Notes: a model not told the origin generated them from the letters alone. DNA of 64,000 nt from Bdellovibrionales bacterium CG10_big_fil_rev_8_21_14_0_10_45_34 (GCA_002778785.1 PEZS01000011.1:352868-416867), one strand, 5' to 3'. Shown: positions 10,766-20,095, counted from the first letter of the stretch. Translations and numbers: made by a program.

Positions 10766-11719
10766 TTATTTTTCTTCAGTTGTTGCGACTGCGCTAGGCT
10801 CTTCTACTTTCGCAGTTGAAGCCTCTGCAGCAGCTGGAGTCTCAGCAGACGCAGGAGCCTCTAGCTCGCTAGCAATCTCAACGTCGTCTGCCATACCAAC
10901 GGCAACGAGTTTTCTCTTCGCCATCTTAACAACTGCGGGACCGCCCTTGTTTCTGCTGTCGCCCGCGGATGGCGCTTTAGAATCTGGACGCACTCTTTCT
11001 TCTGTCTTTTCAGCCATTGTGCGAACTTTAAGCTCCCACTCTTTGGCTCCCTCATTGAAGGAGTCAGCAATCAACGCGGCAAAAAGCTTGATCGAGCGAA
11101 TGGCGTCGTCGTTACCCGGGATTGGATAATCAACTACAGTAGGATCCGCATTCGTATCAGCAATTCCGATAACTGTAATGCCAAGTCTTTTCGCTTCTGC
11201 GACAGCGATATGTTCTTTTTTAAGATCAATAACAAACATTAAAGATGGCGGCTCTTTCATCTCACGAATACCTTCAAGGTACTCTTGTAGCCTGAGATAC
11301 TCTTTCTCTATGCCTGCGCGCTCTTTTTTATTGTAAAAATCAAGTTCACCTTTTTCGCGCATTAAATCGATTTTTTTGAGTCGATCAATGCTCTGTTTAA
11401 TTGTAACGAAGTTTGTGAGTGTTCCGCCGAGCCATCTTTTTGTGACAAAAAACTGGTCACACGCTTTGGCCGCTTCTTGAATGGGCTCCACAGCTTGTTT
11501 TTTTGTTCCGACGAAGATTAAACGCTTGCCTTGTGCAGCCTGCGCCTTAACGTAGTCGGCCGCTGTCTGTGCAGCTACCACGCTCTTTTGTAGGTCTATG
11601 ATGTGAATTCCGCCCCGCTCACCAAAAACGAAATTCTTCATTTTCGGGTTCCAGCGTTGAGTTTGGTGGCCGAAGTGCGCTCCGGCGTCGAGCATTTCTT
11701 TGATCGTTATCTGAGCCAT
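10766..11719 (-). CDS. rpsB: 30S ribosomal protein S2
   Basis: Starts with [24 protein letters not shown], then the family segments [21 protein letters not shown] and [20 protein letters not shown]. The S2 body ends near residue 230. The remaining roughly 85 residues are an acidic, Ala/Glu-rich tail ([19 protein letters not shown]), an extension absent from E. coli S2. The start is preceded by AAGGAGAAAAC. First gene of the block. Confidence 0.96.
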   Translation of the reverse strand: MAQITIKEMLDAGAHFGHQTQRWNPKMKNFVFGERGGIHIIDLQKSVVAAQTAADYVKAQAAQGKRLIFVGTKKQAVEPIQEAAKACDQFFVTKRWLGGTLTNFVTIKQSIDRLKKIDLMREKGELDFYNKKERAGIEKEYLRLQEYLEGIREMKEPPSLMFVIDLKKEHIAVAEAKRLGITVIGIADTNADPTVVDYPIPGNDDAIRSIKLFAALIADSFNEGAKEWELKVRTMAEKTEERVRPDSKAPSAGDSRNKGGPAVVKMAKRKLVAVGMADDVEIASELEAPASAETPAAAEASTAKVEEPSAVATTEEK

Positions 11720-11743
11720 GTTTTCTCCTTCTGGTTAAACCAC

Positions 11744-11796
11744 CCTCTTCATATGCCTCTTAGATTGCTAAGAGGACCAGTCGGCCCATGAAGAGG
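11744..11796 (-). promoter_or_regulatory. Structured rpsB leader with nested hairpins
   Basis: In the rpsB 5' leader an inner stem (CCTCTTAG/CTAAGAGG, 11756-11775, loop ATTG) lies between outer arms CCTCTTCAT (11744-11752) and ATGAAGAGG (11788-11796). Because CCTCTT and AAGAGG each occur twice, inner and outer arms can also pair with each other, giving alternative folds. The structure ends about 25 bases before the ribosome-binding site. A leader bound by S2 itself would be a plausible autoregulatory element; that is inferred by analogy with other S2 leaders. Confidence 0.6.
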
Positions 11797-11820
11797 TGCG
11801 TAATATTGACCTGCACGACT

Positions 11821-11848
11821 ACCATAGTCGGAAATGTGTGGCAATCAA
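11821..11848 (-). promoter_or_regulatory. Probable sigma-70 type promoter for rpsB operon
   Basis: Read on the minus strand: TTGATT (11848-11843), a 16-base spacer, and TATGGT (11826-11821), placing the start of transcription just before the nested hairpin leader. It overlaps a small inverted repeat CGACTA/TAGTCG (11816-11830). Match to consensus is moderate. Confidence 0.4.
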
Positions 11849-12988
11849 TTACCTGATTTCTGATGAAGCTTCTAGATTCGTTTCGCCAGAAATGGCGGGC
11901 TGTATTCGGCGGGCCATATCGATCTGCCGCCAAATGAGAGCTTTTTCAGACAGCTCTGGGCTAGCCACATAGAGATTGGCCAGTTTGGTGAAGCGGCCAT
12001 CCGCTTCGATTCCTTTTTCGACCCCCACTAGGTGGTTGTGGCTTAAAGGATGAACGGAGACCTTTTCAAATAAAACTTCGTTAAAAATGTCGGGGTAGGC
12101 TCGCTTGATCTGGCGTTTTACCTCTCGCAAGGCTCCGCCGGTAGCCTCATCATCGAAGGTCAGCTCTCCGCGCACAAATGTGACCCACGAGGAGCGCTGA
12201 ATTCTTGTATTTGTATCGAACCCCTCAGGAACATGACTCAAATGAGTGTCTGACTCAAAAACCCCCACGCAGGGCCACGCCTCTTTACCCGTGCCATACA
12301 ATACATGGATAAATCGATTTTCAGTAAAATTGCCCCTGTGAATGAGATCCAGGTAAACGGATGTCCATGTTTCTGCTCTTGAAATCTTTTGAAGAGCCCG
12401 CCCCGTCAGAACGCCATTCGGCAAATGGGTCATCAATTTAGAGAATACATCGAAGTAAATGACCTTCGCCGCTTTAATGGCTTTTCGATCAGAAAGAGTC
12501 ACCGAATCTAACCGATCACCCTCGAAGTTCATCTTTACGACTTGCTGGAACACAAAGCGCTCTTTGGGGATGTCTCTTAACAAGTGAGTGATCCATTGAT
12601 GGACGTGTGGAATCAGTAAAGAATATTTGTCGCAAATGTAGTCGGCTAAAGCTTGGTAAAACTCAGGCGACTGCTGACCAAACCCAATGAAGTTTGTGAA
12701 TTCCCCTTTTTGAAAGGTTTGAGGAGCTGCATCGACCGCATGTTCATGGATTTTCAGACCCATCTCATCTTCAAGCCAGCCTAAAAGTTCCGCATCAAAG
12801 GTGTTTTCTGACTGCGCACTAATGCCGTGATCAAACGTACCGAACGGGGTCTCTGACGCGCGATACTCCCTACCAATCAAATCCGGCTGAGCAACTATAA
12901 GGTAGCGTTTGCCCTGCTTTTCAAGCTTTGAAGCAACAAGAAGGGATGAAAACGTGTCGCCGATAAGTAGGTAATCGATATCTGCCAT
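11849..12988 (-). CDS. FAD/NAD(P)-binding oxidoreductase-like protein
   Basis: The N-terminus DIDYLLIGDTFSSLLVASKLEKQGKRYLIV has the beta-alpha-beta shape of a Rossmann dinucleotide-binding fold, but with GDTFSS in place of the usual GxGxxG. The following FGTFDHGI resembles the UDP-galactopyranose-mutase/amine-oxidase group. The remaining 300 residues are not recognised. An ATG one codon upstream (12991) is also possible. It lies upstream of rpsB on the same strand with its own stop inside the rpsB promoter region. Cofactor binding is probable, function unknown. Confidence 0.5.
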   Translation of the reverse strand: MADIDYLLIGDTFSSLLVASKLEKQGKRYLIVAQPDLIGREYRASETPFGTFDHGISAQSENTFDAELLGWLEDEMGLKIHEHAVDAAPQTFQKGEFTNFIGFGQQSPEFYQALADYICDKYSLLIPHVHQWITHLLRDIPKERFVFQQVVKMNFEGDRLDSVTLSDRKAIKAAKVIYFDVFSKLMTHLPNGVLTGRALQKISRAETWTSVYLDLIHRGNFTENRFIHVLYGTGKEAWPCVGVFESDTHLSHVPEGFDTNTRIQRSSWVTFVRGELTFDDEATGGALREVKRQIKRAYPDIFNEVLFEKVSVHPLSHNHLVGVEKGIEADGRFTKLANLYVASPELSEKALIWRQIDMARRIQPAISGETNLEASSEIR

Positions 12989-13068
12989 CACCTACGAGAA
13001 TTCCTGATACCAGCCAATGAAGGCAAGTTTAAAATGCGACGCACTTAAATAACTTCAGACTGCTTTTA

Positions 13069-13959
13069 CTAGGGCTTCACCGAAAAAAATCGGCGAAGCA
13101 CAAATACTAAACCATCTAAAATGGTGCGAAACATTGGCCTAAATGACGGATTTCTAAGTAACCAGTTGGCCAGTGGCGGTGAATGAATGTAATACTGACG
13201 TGTTAATTTTCTTCCGAGTGTTGATTTTGACAAAACATTATCTCGAAAACTCAGCAGAGTGTGTACTTGCGGGTGATCGTAGCCACCGTAGGTCGCATTT
13301 GCCACAAAGCACATTTTAACCGTGTGACCCGCGTCTTTAAAAAATTCGCGAAGTATATCTTGATTGCGGGCCTGTTTAGCATACTGGTCTGCAAGGCGAA
13401 AAAATTCTTCTTTGTTGGAAGAGGCCTTTACAAATTCAGCAAGCTTTTTTGCCACCGCAATCTGTCTATCTTTGTATCTTGGGCTGAGATCGTAGATTCT
13501 GTAAAGGTCCCAGAAAACGGAACAGATAACATTCACTTCTTTTGATTTTTGCGCATCCTGAAACAAGTGGGGAGACAGCCCGCCTGGCTTAATCTCATAA
13601 ATAATCTCTAAAACCTTTAGGTACTTCTCGTAGTTGACGGCGGCTTGAGAAAACGCGTTCGAGGCAAACTGCTCCCGCCCATCTCTTACGAGTTGGGTGC
13701 GCTTCTTCCAAAGAGTCATCTTTGTTTTTTCTTTGGCTTCTTCTTCGGCTTTGATTTTAGCGCCCTGAGAAATAAACTTTCCAAGAAGGGTGTAACATCT
13801 TGGGCAAACTTGATCTGGAATGACCTCTGTGTAACCCGAGTCTTGAAGCCGTAGTCGCATACCCGACTCAATCTTAACAAGCGTATTAACATGCGCCTCA
13901 CACTTCGGGCACTTCAAGTCACCGTCTGCCTGGTTCGATTTGTCTTTTACTGCAGTCAT
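13069..13959 (-). CDS. Zinc-ribbon protein of unknown function
   Basis: 296 aa. Two CxxC pairs (C17/C20 and C52/C55) at the N-terminus form a zinc ribbon. A Lys/Glu-rich stretch (about 65-85) and a helical, TPR-like central part follow (FSQAAVNYEKYLKVLEII). A C-terminal half contains WLLRNPSFRPMFRTILDGL. No enzyme motif is visible. It probably mediates protein or nucleic-acid contacts. Neighbours on both sides are on the same strand but are separated by about 80 bases or less, so co-transcription is possible. Confidence 0.5.
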   Translation of the reverse strand: MTAVKDKSNQADGDLKCPKCEAHVNTLVKIESGMRLRLQDSGYTEVIPDQVCPRCYTLLGKFISQGAKIKAEEEAKEKTKMTLWKKRTQLVRDGREQFASNAFSQAAVNYEKYLKVLEIIYEIKPGGLSPHLFQDAQKSKEVNVICSVFWDLYRIYDLSPRYKDRQIAVAKKLAEFVKASSNKEEFFRLADQYAKQARNQDILREFFKDAGHTVKMCFVANATYGGYDHPQVHTLLSFRDNVLSKSTLGRKLTRQYYIHSPPLANWLLRNPSFRPMFRTILDGLVFVLRRFFSVKP

Positions 13960-14002
13960 CTTCGTCCTTGAAGCAATTTCAGCTCTATCAGGTTAGCAGC
14001 TC

Positions 14003-14839
14003 TTAATGGCATTGTTTACGTAAACCAAGGGCCCCATACAAGCCTGACCACTCGTCGAGGTCAGTGGCATCAACGATCAAACCTTCGTGGAACAACCTAG
14101 GCAAAGAGTTCTTAAGCTCTCTTTGGATTTGTTTTGATATTTTCGACCAGGCTGCAGCAGCGCCACCAGCCAGCACAACAACCGAAGGATTAAAAATCAT
14201 CACGACATTATAGACTGCTATTGCCACGGCTTTTGTCCAGCTGGTCGCTCTATCTGAAGGCGAATTGAATAGATTTTCAATGTCACCAACGCTACCGCTA
14301 CCGATATATTTTTCGAGGCTACCGTCAAAAAAGAATTCCTGAGCCATCGTCGGATTGACAACTGTGTGGCCAAATTCCACGGCCTGACCGCGACTACCAA
14401 CAATTAGTCGCCCGTCATTGATGACGCCACTTCCAAGGCCAGTACCAAGAGTCAGCGCCACTAAGTAGCTAGTGCCCTTGTATTTGCCGTAGTAATATTC
14501 AGCGAGAGCTGCGCAGTTGGCATCGTTTTCAAATTTCACTTCCGCGCCAAATCGCTTTTCGAGGGCTTCTTTTAATTCAAAGCCGTTGAACTCTTGCAAA
14601 TTGGGGGTATCTATCAAAACACCTCTTTGAAGATCTATAGGCCCCGGCGACGCTACCCAGATATGACTAATGCTATCTTCAATTCGCTTTGTGTATTGGT
14701 AAACAGATTCCACCCATTTTTTGGGTCCAAGCTTCGCTTCAGTCTTGATAAGAGTCTTATCGTTAATGAAATTTTCGTCTTTCGAAATCCAACCTAACTT
14801 TGTGTTGGTTCCGCCTAAATCAATGAGAATCTCTGCCAT
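14003..14839 (-). CDS. ROK-family sugar kinase lacking the zinc motif
   Basis: 278 aa from the ATG at 14839 (MAEILIDLGGTNTKLGW, the phosphate-binding loop); the open frame extends further to 14899. The catalytic region FENDANCAALAEYYYG and the second loop LTLGTGLGSGVI are intact. The cysteine-rich zinc-binding motif typical of ROK proteins (GxCxCGxxGCxE) is absent; the corresponding stretch reads GHTVVNPTMAQEFFFDGS. It is probably a cytoplasmic glucokinase-like enzyme; the substrate is uncertain. Confidence 0.75.
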   Translation of the reverse strand: MAEILIDLGGTNTKLGWISKDENFINDKTLIKTEAKLGPKKWVESVYQYTKRIEDSISHIWVASPGPIDLQRGVLIDTPNLQEFNGFELKEALEKRFGAEVKFENDANCAALAEYYYGKYKGTSYLVALTLGTGLGSGVINDGRLIVGSRGQAVEFGHTVVNPTMAQEFFFDGSLEKYIGSGSVGDIENLFNSPSDRATSWTKAVAIAVYNVVMIFNPSVVVLAGGAAAAWSKISKQIQRELKNSLPRLFHEGLIVDATDLDEWSGLYGALGLRKQCH

Positions 14840-15010
14840 ATAAACACGATAACAATGCTGCACCATTACGTCTAGGCGTGTGAGCTCACTTGGGAGCAAG
14901 CGCGGAGGATAAAGCGGGAGTCTCTAGTGTGGGAACTCAGTAGAGATGGCAGAACACCTAGGCTGAGGAGCGCCAAGGGCAACAAGAAAGTGTTCGTTTT
15001 AAAAACTCAC

Positions 15011-15343
15011 TTACGGATATCCGCTGGCAACGCTTCGCTTGTCGACCTCAGGCTTTAAAGCCGGTCTCTCTCGAAGCTCAACTGTGAATTCGTCTACGGT
15101 CGATGCGGGATTTCTGCTTACGCTCGAAATATTTTTTTGAGACGCAGGCTTAGATTTCGTCAGCGTAACTGAGCGCTCTTCCCGACTTTGGGCCTGCGGA
15201 TTTTTGGTTTTTCTCTCGTGAATTTGCGTGAGGACGCTTTTATCGCCCGGCCTCACCGTTGTGCAATTCTGAAATGAAAGCATTACAAATAAAGTCGACG
15301 TAATCAGTGATAAGTAAATCAACTGCTGCTTTATTGGAATCAT
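15011..15343 (-). CDS. Small lipoprotein
   Basis: 110 aa with a signal peptide (LIYLSLITSTLFVMLSFQNC) ending in a Cys. The FQNC lipobox is of a type I associate with Bdellovibrio lipoproteins. The mature part is short, polar and low in complexity (many Lys, Ser, Arg), with no recognised domain. It is probably an envelope lipoprotein of unknown role. Confidence 0.55.
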   Translation of the reverse strand: MIPIKQQLIYLSLITSTLFVMLSFQNCTTVRPGDKSVLTQIHERKTKNPQAQSREERSVTLTKSKPASQKNISSVSRNPASTVDEFTVELRERPALKPEVDKRSVASGYP

Positions 15344-15561
15344 TTAGTATCATTTCGGGTAGTACAAAGCTTTTGTTGAGCTAAATACATAGCACTTCAG
15401 ACACTTTTGCTGAAAGGCATCATATGACTCAAAGGGGTTCACAACTTGAGACAATACTGGCAACTGGCATCTCATATCGAAGCAGCTCCAGCAGGTCGCT
15501 GAGGTTAACGGACGAAGTACTGTCGACTCAAAAGCGTTACAACTAATGGGAGATCAAAGAG

Positions 15562-16923
15562 ATGCCCTCGGTTACAACAGTTAATCCTGCAAACGGGAAT
15601 GCAATTAGCAAGTACGAACTGCAGCCGTTCACGCAGATTTCAGAGCGTATAAGCTTGGGCCATAAGGCACACCTAGAATGGCGTGTTCTCGGCTTTTCTG
15701 AGCGCGCAATGATGCTAAAAAAAGTTTCGCTCGTACTTCAGCAAAAAAAGGAGTCTTTATCACGACTGATGTCTCTTGAGATGGGTAAACCCATTTCTCA
15801 GGCCTACCTAGAGATAGAAAAGTGCGCGTGGGTGTGCGATCACTACGCCGAAAATGCCGAGGAATATTTAACGGCAGAGATCGTGACAGAACCTAATTTG
15901 AACGCAGAGGTTGTTTGCCAGCCCCTTGGGGTTGTGTTTGCTGTTATGCCTTGGAACTTCCCGTTTTGGCAGGTTTTTCGCTTTGCTGCGCCGGCATTGA
16001 TGGCGGGCAACGTGGGCCTACTGAAACACTCTTCAAATACCACGGGCTGCGCACTAGAAATTGAGAAAGTTTTTTTAACGGCGGGCCTTCCAGAGGGTAT
16101 ATTTCAAACCGTTGTTTGCGATCATCAGGTGACCGAGCAAATCATTGCGCACCCGCTAGTTAGGGCGGTCACTTTAACTGGCAGCTCTGAGGCGGGACAA
16201 AAAATTGCCGCGATTGCGGGTAAGTATTTAAAAAAGAGCGTTTTAGAGCTTGGCGGCAGCGATCCGTACATTGTGTTAAAAGATGCAAACATTGATGATG
16301 CCGTAAAAGCTTGCGTGAAATCTCGGCTCATTAACACTGGGCAAAGCTGTATTGCCGCTAAAAGGTTTATTGTTGAAGCACCCATCTACGAAAAGTTCAC
16401 AAAAGAAGTTGTCGAAGAGATGAGCCGCAAAAAAGTAGGCGCTCCTTTAGACGATCTTGATTTAGGCCCCATGGCACGAGTCGATCTACGAGACGAACTT
16501 CACAAACAAGTCATTAGATCTGTCCAAGAAGGTGCGAAGCTGCTACTCGGCGGTACTCTGCCTGAAATGCCAGGCGCTTACTACATGCCAACGGTACTCT
16601 CTGATGTGCTACCTGAGCACACTTGTTTTCGTGAAGAGCTTTTTGGCCCCGTTGCAGCTATTGTACGCGCGCAAGACGCCAGCCACGCCGTAGAACTTGC
16701 AAACACAAGTGAGTTTGGCTTAGGCGCTGCCGTTTTTACCGAGAGCCGAACGGCAGCTCATAAAATAGCCCTAAAAATTGACTCGGGTTGCGTTTTTATA
16801 AATGACTTTGTAAAGAGCGACCCGAGACTGCCTTTTGGGGGCATCAAGTCTTCAGGTTACGGCAGAGAACTCAGCCATTACGGAATTAAAGAGTTTTGCA
16901 ATATAAAGACAATCGCTGGTTAG
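15562..16923 (+). CDS. NAD(P)-dependent aldehyde dehydrogenase, succinate-semialdehyde type
   Basis: 453 aa, the short GabD/Sad type. The cofactor-site Asn is in MPWNFPFW, the general-base Glu in LELGGSDPYIVL, the nucleophile Cys in NTGQSCIAAKRFIV, and the C-terminal motif is LPFGGIKSSGYGREL. It oxidises a short-chain semialdehyde such as succinate semialdehyde; the precise substrate is inferred from overall similarity. AUG at 15562 follows GGGAGATCAAAGAG. Monocistronic or paired with the next gene. Confidence 0.88.
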   Translation: MPSVTTVNPANGNAISKYELQPFTQISERISLGHKAHLEWRVLGFSERAMMLKKVSLVLQQKKESLSRLMSLEMGKPISQAYLEIEKCAWVCDHYAENAEEYLTAEIVTEPNLNAEVVCQPLGVVFAVMPWNFPFWQVFRFAAPALMAGNVGLLKHSSNTTGCALEIEKVFLTAGLPEGIFQTVVCDHQVTEQIIAHPLVRAVTLTGSSEAGQKIAAIAGKYLKKSVLELGGSDPYIVLKDANIDDAVKACVKSRLINTGQSCIAAKRFIVEAPIYEKFTKEVVEEMSRKKVGAPLDDLDLGPMARVDLRDELHKQVIRSVQEGAKLLLGGTLPEMPGAYYMPTVLSDVLPEHTCFREELFGPVAAIVRAQDASHAVELANTSEFGLGAAVFTESRTAAHKIALKIDSGCVFINDFVKSDPRLPFGGIKSSGYGRELSHYGIKEFCNIKTIAG

Positions 16924-16983
16924 TCGAAGTACTAACGACGAAGGGCCGACAATGAACAGCCTATGGGAGCGGGTGAACAAAAC

Positions 16984-17601
16984 ATGAATTCAGAGTTAAA
17001 GGATTGGGCAAGCGGTAACCCTTCTTGTGAACTATTAATTGAGCTAAGAGCCAACACAATGCCCTCTTCATTTAGGCAAGACATTGCAGCATGCATAGGT
17101 GCTCTTTACAAAGAAAGTCCGGTCAATGCCTTTAGCCTAGATGGCGGCGGAAGGCTTCAAGTCATCACTGAAATGCCCAATTTAAAAACACAAGCCCTGC
17201 AGTTTGGTGATCAGTTAAAAACCGGGGGGCAGACGCTGTTAAGTGAGCGCTCTAGTCCTAATAGGATTGATCTACCTTTTGATGAAACGTGTTTTTTAAT
17301 TGATGCCGAAAAGGCCAGAGCAAAAAATGTGGCCGCGCTTGCTCACGCCCTTTGCGAGGTTCGCTTTAAGCCCGACAAGTATTTACTTATAAAGCGTTCA
17401 CTTGTACCGGATGCCTCTAACTTGCCAACACTCGCACAAGTTGAGGGCTCTTTACTCAAGATGCTCAGCGATCGCTACAAGGCGTCTCTTGGACCCTGGT
17501 ATTTGTATGAGTTTTACTCTGACAGCGGCCCTAGCGGCGAGAGCCGTGTGAATCTTTACGGGGTCTCTCGCTCGGGTAAACTGAGTATGCTTTACAGTTA
17601 G
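16984..17601 (+). CDS. Hypothetical protein
   Basis: About 205 aa from the ATG at 16984, preceded by a GGGAGCGGG element; an upstream ATG at 16963 would place this purine tract inside the gene. No signal peptide, membrane helix or known motif was recognised. Composition is that of a soluble alpha/beta protein. It lies 60 bases after the aldehyde dehydrogenase on the same strand and just upstream of ssrA. Confidence 0.5.
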   Translation: MNSELKDWASGNPSCELLIELRANTMPSSFRQDIAACIGALYKESPVNAFSLDGGGRLQVITEMPNLKTQALQFGDQLKTGGQTLLSERSSPNRIDLPFDETCFLIDAEKARAKNVAALAHALCEVRFKPDKYLLIKRSLVPDASNLPTLAQVEGSLLKMLSDRYKASLGPWYLYEFYSDSGPSGESRVNLYGVSRSGKLSMLYS

Positions 17602-17755
17602 CGGATTTCGCAAGGACCGCGAAAGCCACGACCCTTACCCGCCTGGCTTAGCGAATTTACAGGGGGTAGAGCCAAATTATCGTTGTGGATAACTTGGCAA
17701 TAATTGTGTATAGTGAAGTGTTACGTCTTTAAAGCTTTTCAGGAGAACCCTCTTT

Positions 17756-18107
17756 GGGGGTGCACTGGTTTCGACGTGGGTAAAGAAGCTTAGGGAGCAG
17801 GTAGAGGCGCATGAGGACCTCTCAAAAAACGTGCACTTGTAGTTGCAAACCAAAACTTTGCACTTGCTGCCTAATTTAGTGTAGCACGCTGATTCAAGAA
17901 ATGGTGATGGTCTTGATGAGGTGTCACTTTAGTCACCTCGGTCGAAAGTGGTTTTCTTCAGCGCTTTCAGCCTAAATTTTCTGAGGGAATATTTGTAAAT
18001 GAGTTTGTTTGTGTACTTGCTTACAAATCATTAAACGCAAACTAAACCTGTAGTGCCTTAACGTGGAAGACTTGCGGACGGGGGTTCGATTCCCCCCACC
18101 TCCACCA
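17756..18107 (+). ncRNA. ssrA: Transfer-messenger RNA
   Basis: The 5' end GGGGGTGCACTGGTTTCGAC and the 3' end with a TTCGATTC T-loop plus CACCTCC-A-CCA pair into a 7-bp acceptor stem with one G-U. A tag reading frame starts at GCA 17845 and ends at TAA 17872-17874, encoding ANQNFALAA, which ends in the usual LAA degradation signal. Length 352. tmRNA rescues stalled ribosomes. Its last bases form the left half of the mobile element's attachment core, so the gene remains intact after insertion. Confidence 0.96.
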
Positions 18108-19846
18108 AATCTTACGCTGGACGAACCATCGTCCATTAAAAAGCCGCCTAGATAGACACCTATCTCAGCGGCTTTTTTAATTTCTGCCATCTTTTCACCA
18201 CATTCAGCTCCTCCGAACGAAGCCTCTAGTGGCCTACCAAGTTTACGAAAAGGGAGAACAACTCCTGATTGACCCTTATGGGCCTCTCTAACGGCCTCTG
18301 ATTGGCGCTCTGTTCCCCAAAAATCTACCATAATGACATTTTCGGGGTTCAAGTGAATGGTCTTAACAATATTCCTCAAAATCTCACGCTTTTTGGCCAA
18401 ATTGGCCTTTCTAAAACGTTCGCTTCTGAGTAAATCAATTCCACCCAACAGATAATCTATGTCAATTTCTCTTTCGTGATCAGAATCTAGTTTTTGTTTT
18501 AGTGATTCAGTTTCTTCTTTCAAAAGAACTAATTTTTTTTCAGATTCTTCCAGTTTGTTGATCAAACTGTTCAATCTAGCTGCATTTGAATTGGTGGCCA
18601 TGATCGTAACGAGTTGGTCAATTTCAGCTTGAGTTTTTTCAAGCTCTTTTTCTTTCATTTTAACTAATGATTGATTCACCTTTGGCCGAGAATTATTCAT
18701 GTCCTTTAAAATCTCAACAAAATGCTCTTTCATTGCCTGATTATTTAAAAACGAGAAAGCTTGTTTCTTAACAAGAGTTTCTAATTCAATCGCAGGGTAT
18801 CTTTTAATACGACAAGAAGAAGCTCCCTTGTGACCATAGTAGAAATGTGTGCCATTTCTACCACTGCCTGATTGACCAAAGAGAGGAGAACCACACTCGT
18901 CACAAGTAAGAAGCCCAGAGAAAATAAAATCATGCTTTGGTGCAGATTTTACTTGTTTGTTCATATTCAATCTTTCTTGAACTTGATTGAATCGTGCTTC
19001 GTCAATGATGGCTTCCCAAGAAGCATCAACATATGAATATTGTTCTTCAAACTTTAAAAGCTCAGGAGCGACTTCTTTATTGCTTTTATTTATCTCTCTC
19101 TTTCCAATATAGGCAGGATTGGTCAGTGTTCTCCAAATATGATCATGATTGAATGGGTTTCCACCTTTAGCTTGACCATCTTTGCCGACCCACATTTTAT
19201 TTACAAATCCACGCTTGTTTAACTCATGAGCTACTGCTGAAATACTCCCAAGTTCAAAATAAAGATTGAATATTTCCTTAACAAGATTGGCTTCTTTTTT
19301 ATTGAGAATTAAACGACCAGAGTTTTTAGTGTCTTTGTCATAACCTAGAAAAGGATGGCCACCGTTTAAAAGGCCTCGCAATGCACGAGAGTGAAAGTTA
19401 TTTTTAATCCTTTCTGCTGTTAGCTCTCTTTCAAATTGGGCAAGTGCCATAATAATCGTCATGAAAACGCGGCCAGCAGGGCTTGTGGTATCAAAATCAT
19501 ATTGAAGACAAATGAAATCACAGCCAAGTTTTTCCATATCATTGATGAAATTTAAAAAGTCGGCGACGGAACGACTCAAACGAGATAACTCCGTAACCAT
19601 TACAGTATCAATTCTTTTTTTCTTGATATCAGCGATGAGCCTTTGGAACTCAGGGCGATCAGTGTTTTTACCTGAGTAGGCCTCATCTTTATATAGATCA
19701 ACGACTTTTCCCCATTTGCCATTTTCATAGCGATTCTTCTCTTCAACTTTCATTCTTAATCGTTGAATTTGAGAGGTAATGGAACCCTCTTTGTTTTTTG
19801 CCTGCTCATCTGTCGATACACGACAATAAATAGCAATCTTTCTCAT
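17972..19846 (-). CDS. Large serine recombinase, integrated-state form
   Basis: Site-specific integrase of the element. N-terminal resolvase domain IAIYCRVSTDEQ with nucleophile Ser11. The recombinase domain follows (GGHPFLGY onward), then a zinc ribbon (LTCDECGSPLFGQ with C..C near 350-353) and a coiled coil at about 395-470. Residues 1-582 are encoded by the element. The last 42 residues (GGGNRTPV to the end) are read from the antisense of ssrA, because the open frame crosses attL. In the excised circle the same frame continues through attP into the ORF at 56388, giving a predicted 730-aa protein with a different C-terminus. Last gene of a TIR-like/XRE/recombinase operon. Confidence 0.9.
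   Translation of the reverse strand: MRKIAIYCRVSTDEQAKNKEGSITSQIQRLRMKVEEKNRYENGKWGKVVDLYKDEAYSGKNTDRPEFQRLIADIKKKRIDTVMVTELSRLSRSVADFLNFINDMEKLGCDFICLQYDFDTTSPAGRVFMTIIMALAQFERELTAERIKNNFHSRALRGLLNGGHPFLGYDKDTKNSGRLILNKKEANLVKEIFNLYFELGSISAVAHELNKRGFVNKMWVGKDGQAKGGNPFNHDHIWRTLTNPAYIGKREINKSNKEVAPELLKFEEQYSYVDASWEAIIDEARFNQVQERLNMNKQVKSAPKHDFIFSGLLTCDECGSPLFGQSGSGRNGTHFYYGHKGASSCRIKRYPAIELETLVKKQAFSFLNNQAMKEHFVEILKDMNNSRPKVNQSLVKMKEKELEKTQAEIDQLVTIMATNSNAARLNSLINKLEESEKKLVLLKEETESLKQKLDSDHEREIDIDYLLGGIDLLRSERFRKANLAKKREILRNIVKTIHLNPENVIMVDFWGTERQSEAVREAHKGQSGVVLPFRKLGRPLEASFGGAECGEKMAEIKKAAEIGVYLGGFLMDDGSSSVRFGGGGGNRTPVRKSSTLRHYRFSLRLMICKQVHKQTHLQIFPQKI
18102..18116 (+). repeat. attL core of the integrative element (15-bp direct repeat)
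   Basis: CCACCAAATCTTACG spans the last six bases of ssrA (CCACCA) and nine more. The same 15 bases occur at 56836-56850. On the element side it is followed by CTGGACGAACC (18117-18127), the exact inverse of GGTTCGTCCAG at 56812-56822 on the other end. Joined in a circle these form a roughly 50-bp dyad of the kind used as attP by large serine integrases. Confidence 0.85.
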
Positions 19847-19848
19847 AA

Positions 19849-20094
19849 CTAATCCTTACTACGCTTGATAATGACATCAACATCTAAACCAATACCGTTA
19901 GCAATTCTTACTAACTGGTCAATGCTGACTCCTCTTTCTGTTCCTCGAAGAATTTTATTAACATTTCTTCGATCAAGCCCAATCATTCGAGCAACTTCAC
20001 CTTGCGATAAATTCTTGCGTTCCATTTCTTTTTCAATTGATGCAAGTAACTTTATTTTTATCTCACCACTTTTGTTTTCAATCAAAATAGTCAT
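19849..20094 (-). CDS. XRE-family HTH regulator
   Basis: 81 aa with a helix-turn-helix LSQGEVARMIGLDRRNVNKILRG and a following VSIDQLVRIANGIGLDVDV helix, typical of short Cro/C1-type repressors or antitoxins. It sits one base after the TIR-like gene and two bases before the recombinase gene, so all three are co-transcribed. A perfect 26-bp palindrome upstream of the operon is a likely operator. It plausibly represses excision/integration and the TIR-like gene. Confidence 0.8.
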   Translation of the reverse strand: MTILIENKSGEIKIKLLASIEKEMERKNLSQGEVARMIGLDRRNVNKILRGTERGVSIDQLVRIANGIGLDVDVIIKRSKD

Positions 20095-20095
20095 T

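Noticed and set aside
17972-18101. Treating the GGGGGNRTPV-type tail as a real recombinase domain
   Set aside because: It is translated from the antisense of ssrA and is a by-product of the integration site, although the ribosome would produce it.
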